DNA of 64,000 nt from Tubulanus polymorphus. Lineage: Eukaryota; Nemertea; Palaeonemertea; Tubulaniformes; Tubulanidae. The translations under genes and the position numbers were made by a program. The stretch spans positions 16,214,001-16,278,000 of the forward strand of contig NC_134025.1 of NCBI RefSeq assembly GCF_964204645.1, given 5' to 3'. Positions 10,603-20,292 of this stretch are shown piece by piece (the first letter of the stretch is position 1; every line of letters begins with the position of its first letter). Below the pieces are notes generated by a model that saw nothing but the letters and a program-made list of their open reading frames with translations, searched no databases and was not told where the DNA came from.

Positions 10603-10621
10603 TTTTTTTATTATATAAATG
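10603..10621 (+). promoter_or_regulatory. Start-proximal promoter-like motif
   Basis: Seven T, two bases, TATATAAATG; ATG at 10619. Confidence 0.65.
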
Positions 10622-11921
10622 GTAGATAGTTTTCCAAAAGCTTTTCAATATAATAAATCAATTAAATATAATATTCCTGCAATAGATTTTAATAAAGATA
10701 TTTCATATAGAAATGAAGTTTTAAATTCATTAATTAATTTAGAAATTTATGTTACTGAAACTAATAATTTCAATGTTAATGTGGAAAATATATTTCATGT
10801 GTATAATATTAATTTTAAAAATTTAAATGAGGCAAAACAATGGTTATTAAAATCTAATATGAAGTATTGGCAGAACCAATTAAATTTTGCTGTTTATTGC
10901 GCAACAACAGGGTGTGGTATAAGTTGGAATGATCATTTAAACAAACCAAGTTTACCACTGATGTTATCACTTTTTAGATTTTATACATATTTTCAAATAA
11001 AATTAATATTGAATGAATTAGAATGTCATTTACCAGGTTCAAAATATTTTAATGAACTAAATAATAATATTAATCTTTCTAAGTTTTATAAAATATATTA
11101 TGAATTTAATATTAATTCAAATAATGATTTTAGAGCAAAAATTGGTACAATGGGTGGATTAGGAATATTATATACTTAAGAATTTGGAAAAATAATAACA
11201 AATTCAGATATAGAGAACACTAAATTGGAATGAATTACCAAAATATTATAATAATATACAACAACAAAACAATAATGGTTGGATTAATTTTATTTTAGAA
11301 AATAGTGAAGGTTTTACAAAATCAGGCATACAAAGAATAAATCAATCTATTAGAACTTATTTGATATGTATTCTAGGTGCGCAAGTTGAAACAAGATCCC
11401 CAATAGTTGGAAATGATAACACTTCATTTGATGCGCAGAAACAATTCAAAGTATTATTTGAAGATTCAATTCATAATGATAAAAATAGATCGATTCCAGA
11501 AAACATTGTAAGATATCAAAATTATTTAGATAAATCACATATTAGATTAAATTATTGTTTAGGCCCTAATCTATTAATTATTTCTAATGATTTAGTATTA
11601 AAGATGGGAAATATAATTGGTTATAATAATCTAATTAAAACTGCAACAAAAAATAATTCATTTGGATTAAATGATATAAATAAAAAGATTATTACTGCTC
11701 CAAAATTAATGGAAGGTGAAAAAAATAAAAAACATATTCAATCAACAGAAACTAAAACTAAGAATATTAAATTAAATAATGATTCTAAAACAAAAGATTA
11801 TAATACTTCACACGGTGAAATAATTAAACTTAATGATGATAATAAATCCCATGAAAATGCTAAATTAGCTATAACTTGTATAGGAATTGTTATAGGAGGA
11901 ATATTATATATTAAATCTTAA
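10619..11921 (+). pseudogene. Conserved Polinton protein next to the capsid genes
   Basis: The first 186 residues are open and include a conserved-looking core (LNFAVYCATTGCGISWNDHL, then LFRFYTYFQIKLIL). TAA at 11177-11179 interrupts it, the same frame continues for a short distance, and a frame change near 11222 leads into the frame that ends at 11921. The second part includes a motif region around GFTKSGIQRINQSIRTY and ends with a hydrophobic segment (LAITCIGIVIGGILYI). The start listed by simple ORF rules at 11361 is a TTG within this frame and is not a real start. I recognise the family as one that accompanies the capsid genes in invertebrate Polintons; its role is not established, and a virion component is a reasonable guess. 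Total length is about 433 codons. Confidence 0.7.
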
Positions 11922-11922
11922 C

Positions 11923-11940
11923 TTTTTTATTATATAAATG
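11923..11940 (+). promoter_or_regulatory. Start-proximal promoter-like motif
   Basis: Six T, two bases, TATATAAATG; ATG at 11938. Confidence 0.65.
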
Positions 11941-13359
11941 GATGTAAAAGGTGGAGAAGATATTGGAATGGATACTTTTGATGAACCCGGTATAACTGAA
12001 GAACCGCCTAATTTTAATGAAACAAGTTTGAGTAACGATAATGAAACAGCACATAATTCTAATTTAGCAAGACCTGATACTTTTGAATATGTTAATAAAG
12101 CACGTTCAAGATTGGATATTGAAAATGAAAATCCAGGTTTATTAAAAAAAGAATTAGAATATGAAGAATTAACTGATAAATTTAAACCAATATTAAAAAA
12201 ATCTGGTTTCAATATAACTAATAAAGGTATGAATTATTTAGTAAAAGATTTGAAATATTTAAATGGTGATTATTATTGGCATTTGAAAGATGATTATTAT
12301 TTTAAGATATCTTCCAATAAAAGTCTCGATAAAATAATAACAAAACCAACTTTAATTAAATTAGAACAATCTAGAATTAAGAAAATCATTAATGATGTTA
12401 TAACTGATGTTACAGAAGAAGAGATAACTCTAAATAGAATAGAATTTAAACGAAGAAATGATGATTTTTTAAAGATAATTAATGAAAATTTAGAACCAGA
12501 AACAATTCCTAAAGAAGTTATTAATTCCAAAACTAGTAAACTTAAATCAACCGAAGTTCAAACTGAAAAACATTTACAAAATGGGTTACTTGATGCAACA
12601 GATCAAGAATTAGAAGATTTAAATATATTTTCTGATGAAGCAATTAGAGAAATTATTAGTATAAGAAATGAAGCTGATAAAATTGCACATAATAAAAGTA
12701 TATGAGATATTAAAATTAGATTTTTAGAAAAAGAATTAACTAATGTAAATGAAGAAATAGAACAACTAAAGTCTGATTTAGATCATCAAGTAATTGATGA
12801 AATAGAATATAGGAAAAAAGAATTACGTTTAGAAAAAGAAATTGATAATTTAAAAGATAATTTAGAAGTACAGAAAGAAGAAATTAAATTATTATTAAAA
12901 TCATATGATTATAATATTAATAGATTAAAAGTTATTTTTAAAGATTTGTTGATAAAACCAAATTCTGAAATATTAAAAAATATAATAAAATTATTATTTA
13001 AATTAAAAGGTATAACAATTCTTTCAATTCTAACAGCTATAACTATGATATTTACAACAATAGGTTTAGCTATATCAAATTCATTAAAATCTACTCCTAC
13101 TCCAAATAAACCCCCGAATGATAATAATTCTATACAAGATAAAGTTAAGGATGGTTTAAAAAAATTAGCAGAATATTTATGGGAACTATCTAAAAAATCT
13201 GCTGCAGCATTACCCGGAGTAATTGCATCAATTGTTGGTTTTATATTGTAATCTGCAGGAAACATTATTAACTTTGCTGCTGAACATATAATCTTATTTT
13301 TAATTACAGTTGTAAGTGCTATAATTTTTGGGTTAGTGAATATGATAAAAAATAAATAA
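11938..13359 (+). pseudogene. Long coiled-coil/membrane Polinton protein, two stops
   Basis: A single frame runs from ATG 11938 to TAA 13357-13359 (474 codons) with in-frame TGA at 12703-12705 and TAA at 13249-13251. The N-terminal third is acidic and low in complexity. The middle has a long charged coiled coil (about 12710-12930). The C-terminal third has a hydrophobic segment (ITILSILTAITMIFTTIGLA), a segment with LWELSKKSAAALPGVIASI, and a last hydrophobic segment before the stop. This arrangement is shared with a large conserved protein of many invertebrate Polintons, located just before the capsid gene. Its function is not known; a membrane-associated assembly or entry role is only inference. 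Confidence 0.7.
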
Positions 13360-13363
13360 TTAA

Positions 13364-13382
13364 TTTTTTTGTTAAATAAATG
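13364..13382 (+). promoter_or_regulatory. Start-proximal promoter-like motif, capsid gene
   Basis: Seven T, two bases, TAAATAAATG; ATG at 13380. It is 4 bases after the previous stop. Confidence 0.65.
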
Positions 13383-14587
13383 AGTTATATAAGTCCTTCT
13401 AAGAATCATAGAATATCTAATGCTATTAAAGCAGAAAGATCACATCATATAATTACTCATAATCCTTCAAATATTAATCCTGATGAAACTTTATATGTTA
13501 GAATCCCTAGATTAACACAAAGTACTTTTTATGTTCCAAATAGTATTTATTTATCAGCCGATATAAAAGTAACTGGTGATAATAATAATTATGTTGTTGA
13601 TAATGTTGGAAGATATTTGATTAAAAAATTAACTATAAAGATTGGTCCAGAAACAGTTTTCTCATTAGATGATTATAATTTATTTATGCATTATAAAGAT
13701 TTATGGTTAACTAAAGAAAATAGAAATAATATGATACTTCAAGGCATCCAATCAGAGAACCAAAATAAATTAAGATCTGAAGCCAATAATGCAGTAGTAG
13801 CTAATGACGTAGATAGTTTGATAAAAAGAATTTATGGATGCAAATATAAAATTCCATTAGATTTTGAATTGATAAATAATAATGCACCTTTATATAAATA
13901 TGCAATTCAAGAAGATGTTATATTCGAAATAACATTTGCTCCTGTAAATGAAATTGTATTATCTAGCGTTGTTAAAGATATGGGTTATAAATTATCAAAA
14001 ATATGTTTAGTATATGATACAGTAACTGATGAAAATATTGCTAACACAATTCAAACTCGATACAATCAAGGATTTACATCATTATATGATTATATTGATA
14101 AATAATTGATAAGAATATTAACTTCCCAAGAAGATCTATTAAAGGTATATTAATATTTTTCACAATTGCAACATATTCTAATGGTGCAATACAGGTTGAT
14201 AAGTATTATAATCCTGAAATAACAAAAGTAGAAATAACTATCGAAGGAATAGCAAATAAAATATTTTGTCAAGGAATGAGAATGATAGATCAATGGCCAG
14301 AAATTAAAAAACATTTTATGAATGAAAAAGTAAAATCATCTGAAAATTGTAATATTAATCAAATTGATTATTATACCGGCAATAAATATGCACTATGGTT
14401 AGATTTTAGAACAACAGAGAGTAATTCATTACATGGTTCTGGAAAAAAATTACAAAATACAAAAGATGGATTACAATTATTCATGAAAAAGAAAAAAGGA
14501 ATCAAAAATTTCAAAATGCATATTTATATTATATCTGACGCGCAATTAAATATCATGAATTCTCAATTAAAAAGTATTCAATATTAG
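13380..14587 (+). pseudogene. Polinton major capsid protein, one frameshift
   Basis: The first 241 residues are open. The frame then changes near 14095-14110 and continues to TAG/TAA-rich sequence at 14585-14587, about 400 codons in all. The sequence is rich in short strand-like segments and includes VPNSIYLSADIKV, NVGRYLIKKLTIKIG, a conserved LW/LF..KE.R..M.L.GIQSE region, IYGCKYKIPLDFELI and FEITFAPVNEIV. These fit the double jelly-roll capsid protein described for Polintons, which led to their reclassification as probable viruses. Position between the coiled-coil protein and the integrase also fits. The final 10 codons are repeated in the 40-bp tandem array that follows. Structure prediction would settle the fold. 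Confidence 0.8.
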
Positions 14588-14710
14588 AAATATTATGAAT
14601 TCTCAATTAGAAAGTATTCAATATTAGAAATATTATCAATTCTCAATTTGAAAGTATTCAATATTAGAAATATTATGAATTCTCAATTAGAAAGTATTCA
14701 ATATTAGAAA
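14551..14710 (+). repeat. Four 40-bp tandem repeats over the capsid gene's 3' end
   Basis: Four units of exactly 40 bases start at 14551, 14591, 14631 and 14671. They are nearly identical, with core AATTCTCAATTAGAAAG. The first copy contains the last codons and stop of the capsid gene; the others repeat that tail without an upstream gene. Confidence 0.92.
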
Positions 14711-14737
14711 TATAAAGTTAAAATTAACGATATATAA

Positions 14738-15863
14738 ATGGGTGGTAAAAAAACTCCTAATACTAAAGAACAATATTTAAGAAATCTATATTACAACCCT
14801 GAGAGTTCGGTTGCTTATTCTTCTGTAAAAAATATATGGCGCCAAGTAAAACAAGATAAATTAGATAAGATAATCCCACAAAATTTAGTTAAATATAAAG
14901 ATGTAAATGAATTTATGTTAGAACAGCCAACATATACAACGCATAAAACAATTGTTAGAAAATATAAAACTCGTAAAACTATCGTAAGTTATGTAGATCA
15001 ACAGTGGCAAGGAGATTTAATTGATATGAAAAATGTTAAGAGAGATAATGATGATTATTGGTGGATATTGAATATGATTGATATTTTTAGTCGTTATGTA
15101 TGGAGCTTCTCACTTTATAGAAAAGATGCTGTACAAACATCAAATGTTTTAAGAAAATTTCTTTCGGATGATAAACTAAAACCAGAAAAAATACTATTTG
15201 ATGATGGAAAAGAATTTGATAATTCACTTGTTCATGAACTCTTAGATAATCATAATATTAAATATTTTTAAACAAAATCGGATAAAAAAGCAGCAGTTGT
15301 TGAACGATTTAATAGAACATTAAGAACAAGAATGTGGAAATATTTTACAGCAAATAATACTTTTAAATGGATTGATGTTTTACCAAAATTGATAGAAGGT
15401 TATAATAATTCTTATCATTCTTCTATTGGAATGAAACCTATTGATGCTAGAAAACCAGAAAATGCTGAAATTGTTTGGAATAACTTGTATGGGGTATTTC
15501 TTGTAGATGATTTTGGTGAACCTAAATTTAAAGATGGTCAAAATGTTAGTTTCTAAGTATAAAAAGATATTTGACAAAGGATACGATCGAAATTTTACTA
15601 GGGAAATATATAAAATAAAAAAGGTAATAACAACAAAACCATATGTCTATAAATTAGAAGATTTAGATGGTGAAGAAGTTGATGGGTATTTTTATGAAGA
15701 AGAATTGAGTTTAACTACTGAAAATCTAGAACAAGAATATAAAATTGAAAAAGTATTAAAAACAAAAACTGTTAAAAGAAAAAAATATTCTTTAGTAAAA
15801 TGGGTTGGACGGCTAGATAAATTTAATGAATGGATATTATCAAGTAAAATTAAAAATATTTAA
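14738..15863 (+). pseudogene. Retrovirus-type (DDE) integrase with chromodomain-like tail
   Basis: The integrase inserts the element and makes the 6-bp duplication. The catalytic core shows the first Asp in WQGDLID (near 15010), the second in LFDDGKEFDN (near 15200) and the Glu in VVERFNRTL (near 15297). No HHCC zinc domain is visible at the N-terminus. The C-terminal part has a chromodomain-like segment (YSLVKWVGRLDKFNEWI, 15787-15837), as in many Polinton and Gypsy integrases. A TAA at 15269-15271 lies between the second Asp and the Glu, and the frame changes near 15550. The start follows GATATATAAATG, without the long T-run seen at other genes. The stop TAA abuts the ATG of the ATPase gene. 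Confidence 0.92.
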
Positions 15864-16468
15864 ATGAATAAGGAATTATTTATATTTGAACCTCATAATA
15901 TGTTAATTTCTGGCGTAACAAATTGCGGAAAAACTTATTTTATATTAAATTTATTAGAAACTATTTATAAAAACTATTTTGATAATATAGTATTATTTTG
16001 TCCAACATATGAATTTAATCAAACTTATGATGGAAATATTACTAGAAATAATAAATTTATTATATTAGATTCTAAAACAATTTAAGAAAATTTAGATAAT
16101 TGTATTAAAATAGCAATTGATATTTATAAAGCATCAAATACATTATTCATTATAGACGATTGTGCAAATTTACATGATTCAAAAGTGAGAGAAAGTGATG
16201 TTATTTAGCTTTCTCTGAGAGACATTTTGGGATAACAACTTGGGTTTTAAATCAAAAATATAATTCAATTGTTAAAGACTTTAGGGAGAATATAAGATTT
16301 TTAGTTTTATTCTACAACAAAGATAGAAAATCGATGAAAAATGCACTTGAGGAAAATAATATTATTCCACATGATTTACATAATGAATATATGGATAAAT
16401 TGAAAAATAATAAAAGATCAAAATTACTATTTAGATTACAACACCCATTTAAATATGAATTTATTTAA
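15864..16468 (+). pseudogene. A32-type packaging ATPase, broken
   Basis: This is the FtsK/HerA-type ATPase that pumps DNA into capsids in Polintons and large DNA viruses. Walker A reads GVTNCGKT (15912-15935) and Walker B reads LFIIDDCA (about 16144-16165). An in-frame TAA lies at 16083-16085 and the frame changes near 16204. After that the frame is open through FSERHFGITTWVLNQKY, which fits the sensor/arginine region of the family, to TAA 16466-16468. Total length is about 200 codons, usual for Polinton ATPases. Start codon overlaps TTTAAATG, with the TAA of the integrase as part of the motif. Confidence 0.9.
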
Positions 16469-16470
16469 AT

Positions 16471-16660
16471 TCAACTGGTTTGTTAATCTAGTTAAATTCT
16501 AGTTACATTCTAGTTGAAATCTAGTTATTGGTAGTTGGAACAAAAATCAACTAGATTTAACAAGAAATAAATACAAACAACAATATTTCAACTAGCTTGT
16601 TAATTTAGTTGAATTCTAGTTACATTCTAGTTGAATTCTAGTTGCAACAACACAACTAAT
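16471..16660 (+). repeat. Two arrays of four 11-bp repeats (iteron-like)
   Basis: TCTAGTT recurs at 16487, 16498, 16509 and 16520, and (first copy TTTAGTT) at 16604, 16615, 16626 and 16637: exact 11-bp spacing in both arrays. Each array is preceded by TCAACT followed about 5 bases later by TTGTTAAT. This fills the 207-bp gap between the ATPase and the next gene, the longest plus-strand intergenic gap in the element apart from the tandem array at 14551. The spacing of about one helical turn suggests a protein-binding array. Confidence 0.85.
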
Positions 16661-16675
16661 TTGTTTGTTATATAA

Positions 16676-17266
16676 ATGGGAGGTGAAAAGAAAATAAAAT
16701 CTAAAAATGGTGATGTTCCAATTGAAAAAACTTTAGATGATTTAGGAATAACAGAAACAAAATTAACTCCAGATGATGGTGCTTTAAATTATGTTACAAC
16801 AAATAATAATTATGAATATTATTTTTATTGCAAACATCAATTAGAAATATTAATAGCGTCTGGAAAATGTAAAAATTTTATCGGTAAAAATTTAACTTCT
16901 AATGAATTAGATACAATGAAATCAGATGAAATTATTAGATTATTTAAGATTTATGAAACCGCGAGAACAGCTAGAATTAATGACGCGATATCAGAAAATG
17001 TAGTAAAAGGTTATAGTAAATTATGTAAATATATACTACCAATTGAAGATGAAAATAGATTATATGCTGATTTAAAAAATGATTATTTAGTTATGACTGA
17101 ATTAAATAAATGGATTGGATATTTGTCATTTCAATTAGGTGGATTTATGACATTATTATCAACTGGAGTTATAACATCTTCAAATATTGAAAGTAAAAAT
17201 ATTTCTATAATAAATGAGCAAGGTGGAAGAAGTGAAGAAAAAACCGAGAACTCGGAAACAAATTGA
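16676..17266 (+). CDS. Unrecognised Polinton protein, 196 residues, intact
   Basis: This frame is undamaged. It has a charged N-terminus with a KTLDDLGITETKL segment, a central region with YFYCKHQLEILIASGKCKNF, and a mildly hydrophobic C-terminal segment (LSFQLGGFMTLLSTGVITSS). I do not recognise the family with confidence; proteins of this size lie in the same terminal position in other Polintons. The start is set by TTATATAAATG at 16668-16678. It overlaps the next gene by 53 bases in another frame. Confidence 0.65.
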   Translation: MGGEKKIKSKNGDVPIEKTLDDLGITETKLTPDDGALNYVTTNNNYEYYFYCKHQLEILIASGKCKNFIGKNLTSNELDTMKSDEIIRLFKIYETARTARINDAISENVVKGYSKLCKYILPIEDENRLYADLKNDYLVMTELNKWIGYLSFQLGGFMTLLSTGVITSSNIESKNISIINEQGGRSEEKTENSETN

Positions 17267-17579
17267 ATGGTCTCGGCAATTAGGAATTAAATCACAAGAA
17301 TATAAAGAAGCTGTAAAAGAAAAAAAAAGTAATAAAAATGGTGAAAATATTGTTATTTCTACTCCTTCTAATAATAGAATATTTCATAAATATCTATATT
17401 TTACAGCTGGATTTGTAATTGTATTCATTTTGATTGGGTGTAGTTGGTATAAGAAATCAAATAAAATTCATATTAATAATTCTGAAACAACTGCTATTAA
17501 AAATGAAAATACTTCTGAAATTCCAAAATTAACAATAAAAAAATGGATTAATATTTTAGAAAAAAAGCAAAAAATATAA
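17214..17579 (+). CDS. Unrecognised single-pass membrane protein, intact
   Basis: The 121-residue protein has a basic N-terminus (KKKPRTRKQIEWSRQLG), a clear membrane segment (YFTAGFVIVFILIGCSWY, about residues 64-81) and a polar C-terminal half. A type II-like orientation is likely from the positive charges before the segment. It starts at ATG 17214 in ATAATAAATGAG, inside the end of the previous gene in another frame. It is followed by a T-run at 17580-17588 that may end transcription. No family was recognised. Confidence 0.65.
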   Translation: MSKVEEVKKKPRTRKQIEWSRQLGIKSQEYKEAVKEKKSNKNGENIVISTPSNNRIFHKYLYFTAGFVIVFILIGCSWYKKSNKIHINNSETTAIKNENTSEIPKLTIKKWINILEKKQKI

Positions 17580-17588
17580 TTTTTTTTT
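17580..17588 (+). terminator. T-run after the last Polinton gene
   Basis: Nine T directly after the final stop, similar to T-runs found just after most stops in the element. A terminator role is inferred only. Confidence 0.3.
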
Positions 17589-17629
17589 AATTAATTGAAT
17601 ATCACCATGTGGGAAATGAAAGTTATGAC

Positions 17630-17663
17630 GGGTGTCTCGTACTCTCGTACTCTGGTATGAAAT
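17630..17663 (-). repeat. Degenerate inner copy of the terminal repeat motif
   Basis: Read on the minus strand, this stretch (TTTCATACCAGAG then TACGAGAG-type units then CGAGACACCC) resembles the left TIR and the bases just inside it (GAGACACC at 1915-1922). It suggests the inverted repeat once reached further in or was duplicated at the right end. Confidence 0.55.
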
Positions 17664-17877
17664 GAGTTATTTCACTCACACTTTACTCACACTTTTATGT
17701 TTAAAAATCTAATTTTAATCAACTCGTTAATTACTTGTTACTTTTCTAAAATATGAATTAACATATAAATTATTTTAAAATAAATGAAATTCATGTAAAT
17801 AATGTTCATTTATATGAAATTATTAAGAGAAATAGGGAATTGAGGCTTTCATTCTAGAGGGAGAGAGGTTGAGTGAG

Positions 17878-17922
17878 CTCGACCTCCGACCTCTGGTATG
17901 AAACCCCACTTTTCCTATTACT
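17878..17922 (-). repeat. Polinton right terminal inverted repeat
   Basis: Reverse complement of 1873-1917 with one mismatch; ends in CT. Confidence 0.93.
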
Positions 17923-17928
17923 AAAATA
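17923..17928. repeat. Polinton target-site duplication, right
   Basis: AAAATA, identical to 1867-1872. Confidence 0.93.
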
Positions 17929-18166
17929 TTATCCAAAAATCTTCTTGATATTATTGTGATCAAATTCTATTACCATTCAACCCAAATATAATGTGAAATT
18001 ATCTTGAATACAAAGTTGCCAGATCTATTTTTTTAACCACATTTATTGGATCTTTCGTTAATTCAATGGCTGTGAAAATGGTGTGCTTTTGGTTCGCGGT
18101 AAACATACACGACACGATGCCGACACGCTCGTAATAGCTCTCTTGTTCCTCGAGAGCTAATAACAA
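17923..18166 (+). repeat. Dispersed repeat, right half, split by the Polinton
   Basis: Aligns with 38686-38936 (shared blocks GACACGCTCGTAATAGCTCT and ATTCAATG). It continues the half at 1585-1872 once the Polinton and one AAAATA are removed. Confidence 0.8.
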
Positions 18167-20036
18167 GAGATCCACGTATCTTTACATCTCAGGTGCGATA
18201 AGTTAAATGAAAAAATTGTGGGACCATTTCGACGTTGAACTAATCAGATGTGGGACCAATAGGATGTGTAACAAATTGAGGGGCTAATGTGCAGATGATA
18301 TAGGAACAGTGTAAATAAGTAGTTGCGTACACATCACTGTTGGCAATATGACAGTAAAGTTATTTGCCACATGCACCAGAGTTTGCTATGCTCGGTTCAC
18401 GCTCACAACTTCCCAATTTCTGTATTATTGATCCAAGAAGAAAATAAACATGGTTGTGTCATAATGCTCTCTCATACATACAGCTTTAATCACAAAACCC
18501 CAGGGGAGTGAAGAAACAGATGAAGCATCTGCAATAAGTACAGAAGACAGCGTAACAATAAAAAGTTAAAAACATGCCATTTTGACCAGAAAGTAGGTCA
18601 TAAGTCGGCCATCTTGAATTGGAGAAGTTCCGAGAACAAGACAGTTCCTTTTCATATTATCATACACATGCCATAAAAATTTCATTAATCTATCCCTAAC
18701 GGTTTTCTAGTCTTCTAGTTCCGCAAGTAGATTGTGTCGGCCATCTTGATTCGGAGAAGTCCCCAAAACAATAAGGTTTCACATCATACTATCATACAAT
18801 TCTAATATAAATTTCATGAAATTTTCTCAAACGATTTTTGAGTTATCAGGTACACGTGTCAAAAATACGTCATAATTCGGACATCCTAAATCGTAGATTC
18901 AATTCATTGATCTCCAGTTTTTTCACAATACAATAGGGAGAAGGAATAAATGCGACGACTATCAAATTTAAAATAAACATATAATAAGACTGTCCCATGA
19001 CTAGGAAATGAGAAAGTAAATCCTAGTCGAAATGGCACATTAATATTCGAGCAGATGAACAGACCGGTTTTTCTGCGTCGTGTCATCGAATATGCCCTAA
19101 CATTGGGAGCATTTATTTTATATACAGATTTTAGCCGCATGATCAAGCTACATGTTGCACATAAACATATTAGATTGCATGGCTTTGGTCAAAGTTACAA
19201 CCTAATTTGTTAGCAAAATTTTTTTTAGCAAAATCGATTTTTGGACCCATAACAAAAATTGAATTATATTAAAGATTATATATAAAATGGTATCTTTTTT
19301 AACACCGTTATTTGTGAAGAGAAAGTTGTTACTTCGTTGCTTCTCCCTGTTGACTCCTTGGGACTAAAAAACGTATTATTTATACTAGACAGCTGTTTCT
19401 GTCAAAATAATTTTAAAGCATGTTTGGTCGTAGCACATTTCCTGTTTGCTGCCATCTAATACAACATACCTACATACAGCCCAACCTAGAGTGAACGTGC
19501 TCAAATCTACTAAGATCACAAAAAGTCGATTAAATTCAATAACCGATGTTTGCCCTGGTGCCGACCACGTTCTGACCCTGACCGCTGCTGCAGCTGGTAT
19601 CTGGCTGCTAGTGAACGGTATCATAAAATAATGTCAGATAAAATTGCAATTCGACACCCGGTATCCCAGCGGGAAAACCCGGTTATTATTTATAGTTATA
19701 GTGAAGAAATTCTGTGTTTTTTTTTTAAACTGACCAGCTTGTCGGCTTTGCATAAATGGCAAATAATGAATTCTGTGAGATATATTTGTCAAAATCCACT
19801 TCCCGCTCGATATAATTTCATAAGTAGCTAGCAGGAACAAATACCTCAGATCAATCTTTCCCTCTGATCTTCTTGTTGAAAGGGGAATAGAATTATTTTT
19901 CAATTAAGTAAAATTGAATTGGATTTGATTTGTACGAATATATACTCAGGTGCCCATGCAATTGAAATTCGCTCCCTTTGTATGGTAATAGGAATGGGAT
20001 GATAATGGTAACAGGTAATAGTAATAGGTAAAGGAA
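18167..20036. other. Non-coding stretch with diverged repeats
   Basis: No gene recognised. Three diverged, roughly 130-bp units sharing TCGGCCATCTTGA or its relatives begin near 18597, 18738 and 18873. A dispersed repeat at about 19130-19250 (TTAGCCGCATGAT, TTTGTTAGCAAAA) recurs at 42385-42500. Another at 19655-19730 is an inverted relative of 755-830. Confidence 0.6.
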
Positions 20037-20292
20037 TTGGAAATTATTAAATTGAAACTCGAGGAAGAAAGTGTACTTGTTTCAGAAAAATCTCACACTC
20101 GTCTCAGGGGAATATTAGATGGTTGCGAAATGGAAAAAGATTCTTTCATTCATAAATTCTGGGAGGAGCAGCTAAAAGCTTTTTCGAGAAAAACAAGTGG
20201 AATGAGATTGCACCCAATGATGGTACGTTTTGCAATATCAATACACAGTCAAAGTCCGTCTGCATACAGATCCCTTGTTGGAGGCCTCGTGT
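20037..20292 (+). pseudogene. P-element/THAP9-like transposase exon fragment
   Basis: About 85 codons with a helical N-terminal region followed by GMRLHPMMVRFAISIHSQSP and SAYRSL. The pattern HP-(aliphatic)-x-(aliphatic)-R-x-x-x-S-x-x-x-x-S-P-S-A-Y is one I associate with the start of the catalytic part of P-element-like transposases. The frame stops at the point where a dispersed repeat begins (GTGTAAGTGAATG, also at 37101), so the exon may be cut by that repeat. Its apparent start is a TTG, so the true start is not visible. No other part of such a transposase was found nearby. Confidence 0.5.

Larger units (their letters stand above)
1873..17922 (+). mobile_element. Polinton/Maverick (polintovirus-type) element
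   Basis: The element is 16,050 bp with AG...CT ends, inverted terminal repeats and an exact 6-bp target duplication. It encodes the set that defines Polintons: protein-primed PolB, retrovirus-type integrase, A32-type packaging ATPase and a capsid protein. It also carries several small membrane or coiled-coil proteins known only from this kind of element. No adenovirus-type cysteine protease was found. Base composition is much more AT-rich than the flanks and genes are packed with gaps of tens of bases. Nearly every long gene carries in-frame stops or frame changes, and a piggyBac-type MITE sits in one gene, so this copy is probably inactive. Polintons integrate through the integrase and are thought to replicate by protein priming; capsid genes suggest a virion stage. 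Confidence 0.96.

Noticed and set aside
11361-11921. A separate gene starting at 11361
   Set aside because: The start is a TTG inside a frame that is open further upstream and continues the gene that begins at 10619.
1958-16468. A changed genetic code in the Polinton
   Set aside because: All three stop codons occur inside frames, frame changes are as common as stops, and several genes end properly at TAA or TAG.
14551-16660. A CRISPR array in the tandem or phased repeats
   Set aside because: The units are direct tandem repeats without unique spacers, in an animal genome.
18323-18511. Short open frame as a gene
   Set aside because: No motif, no start signal and ordinary non-coding composition.
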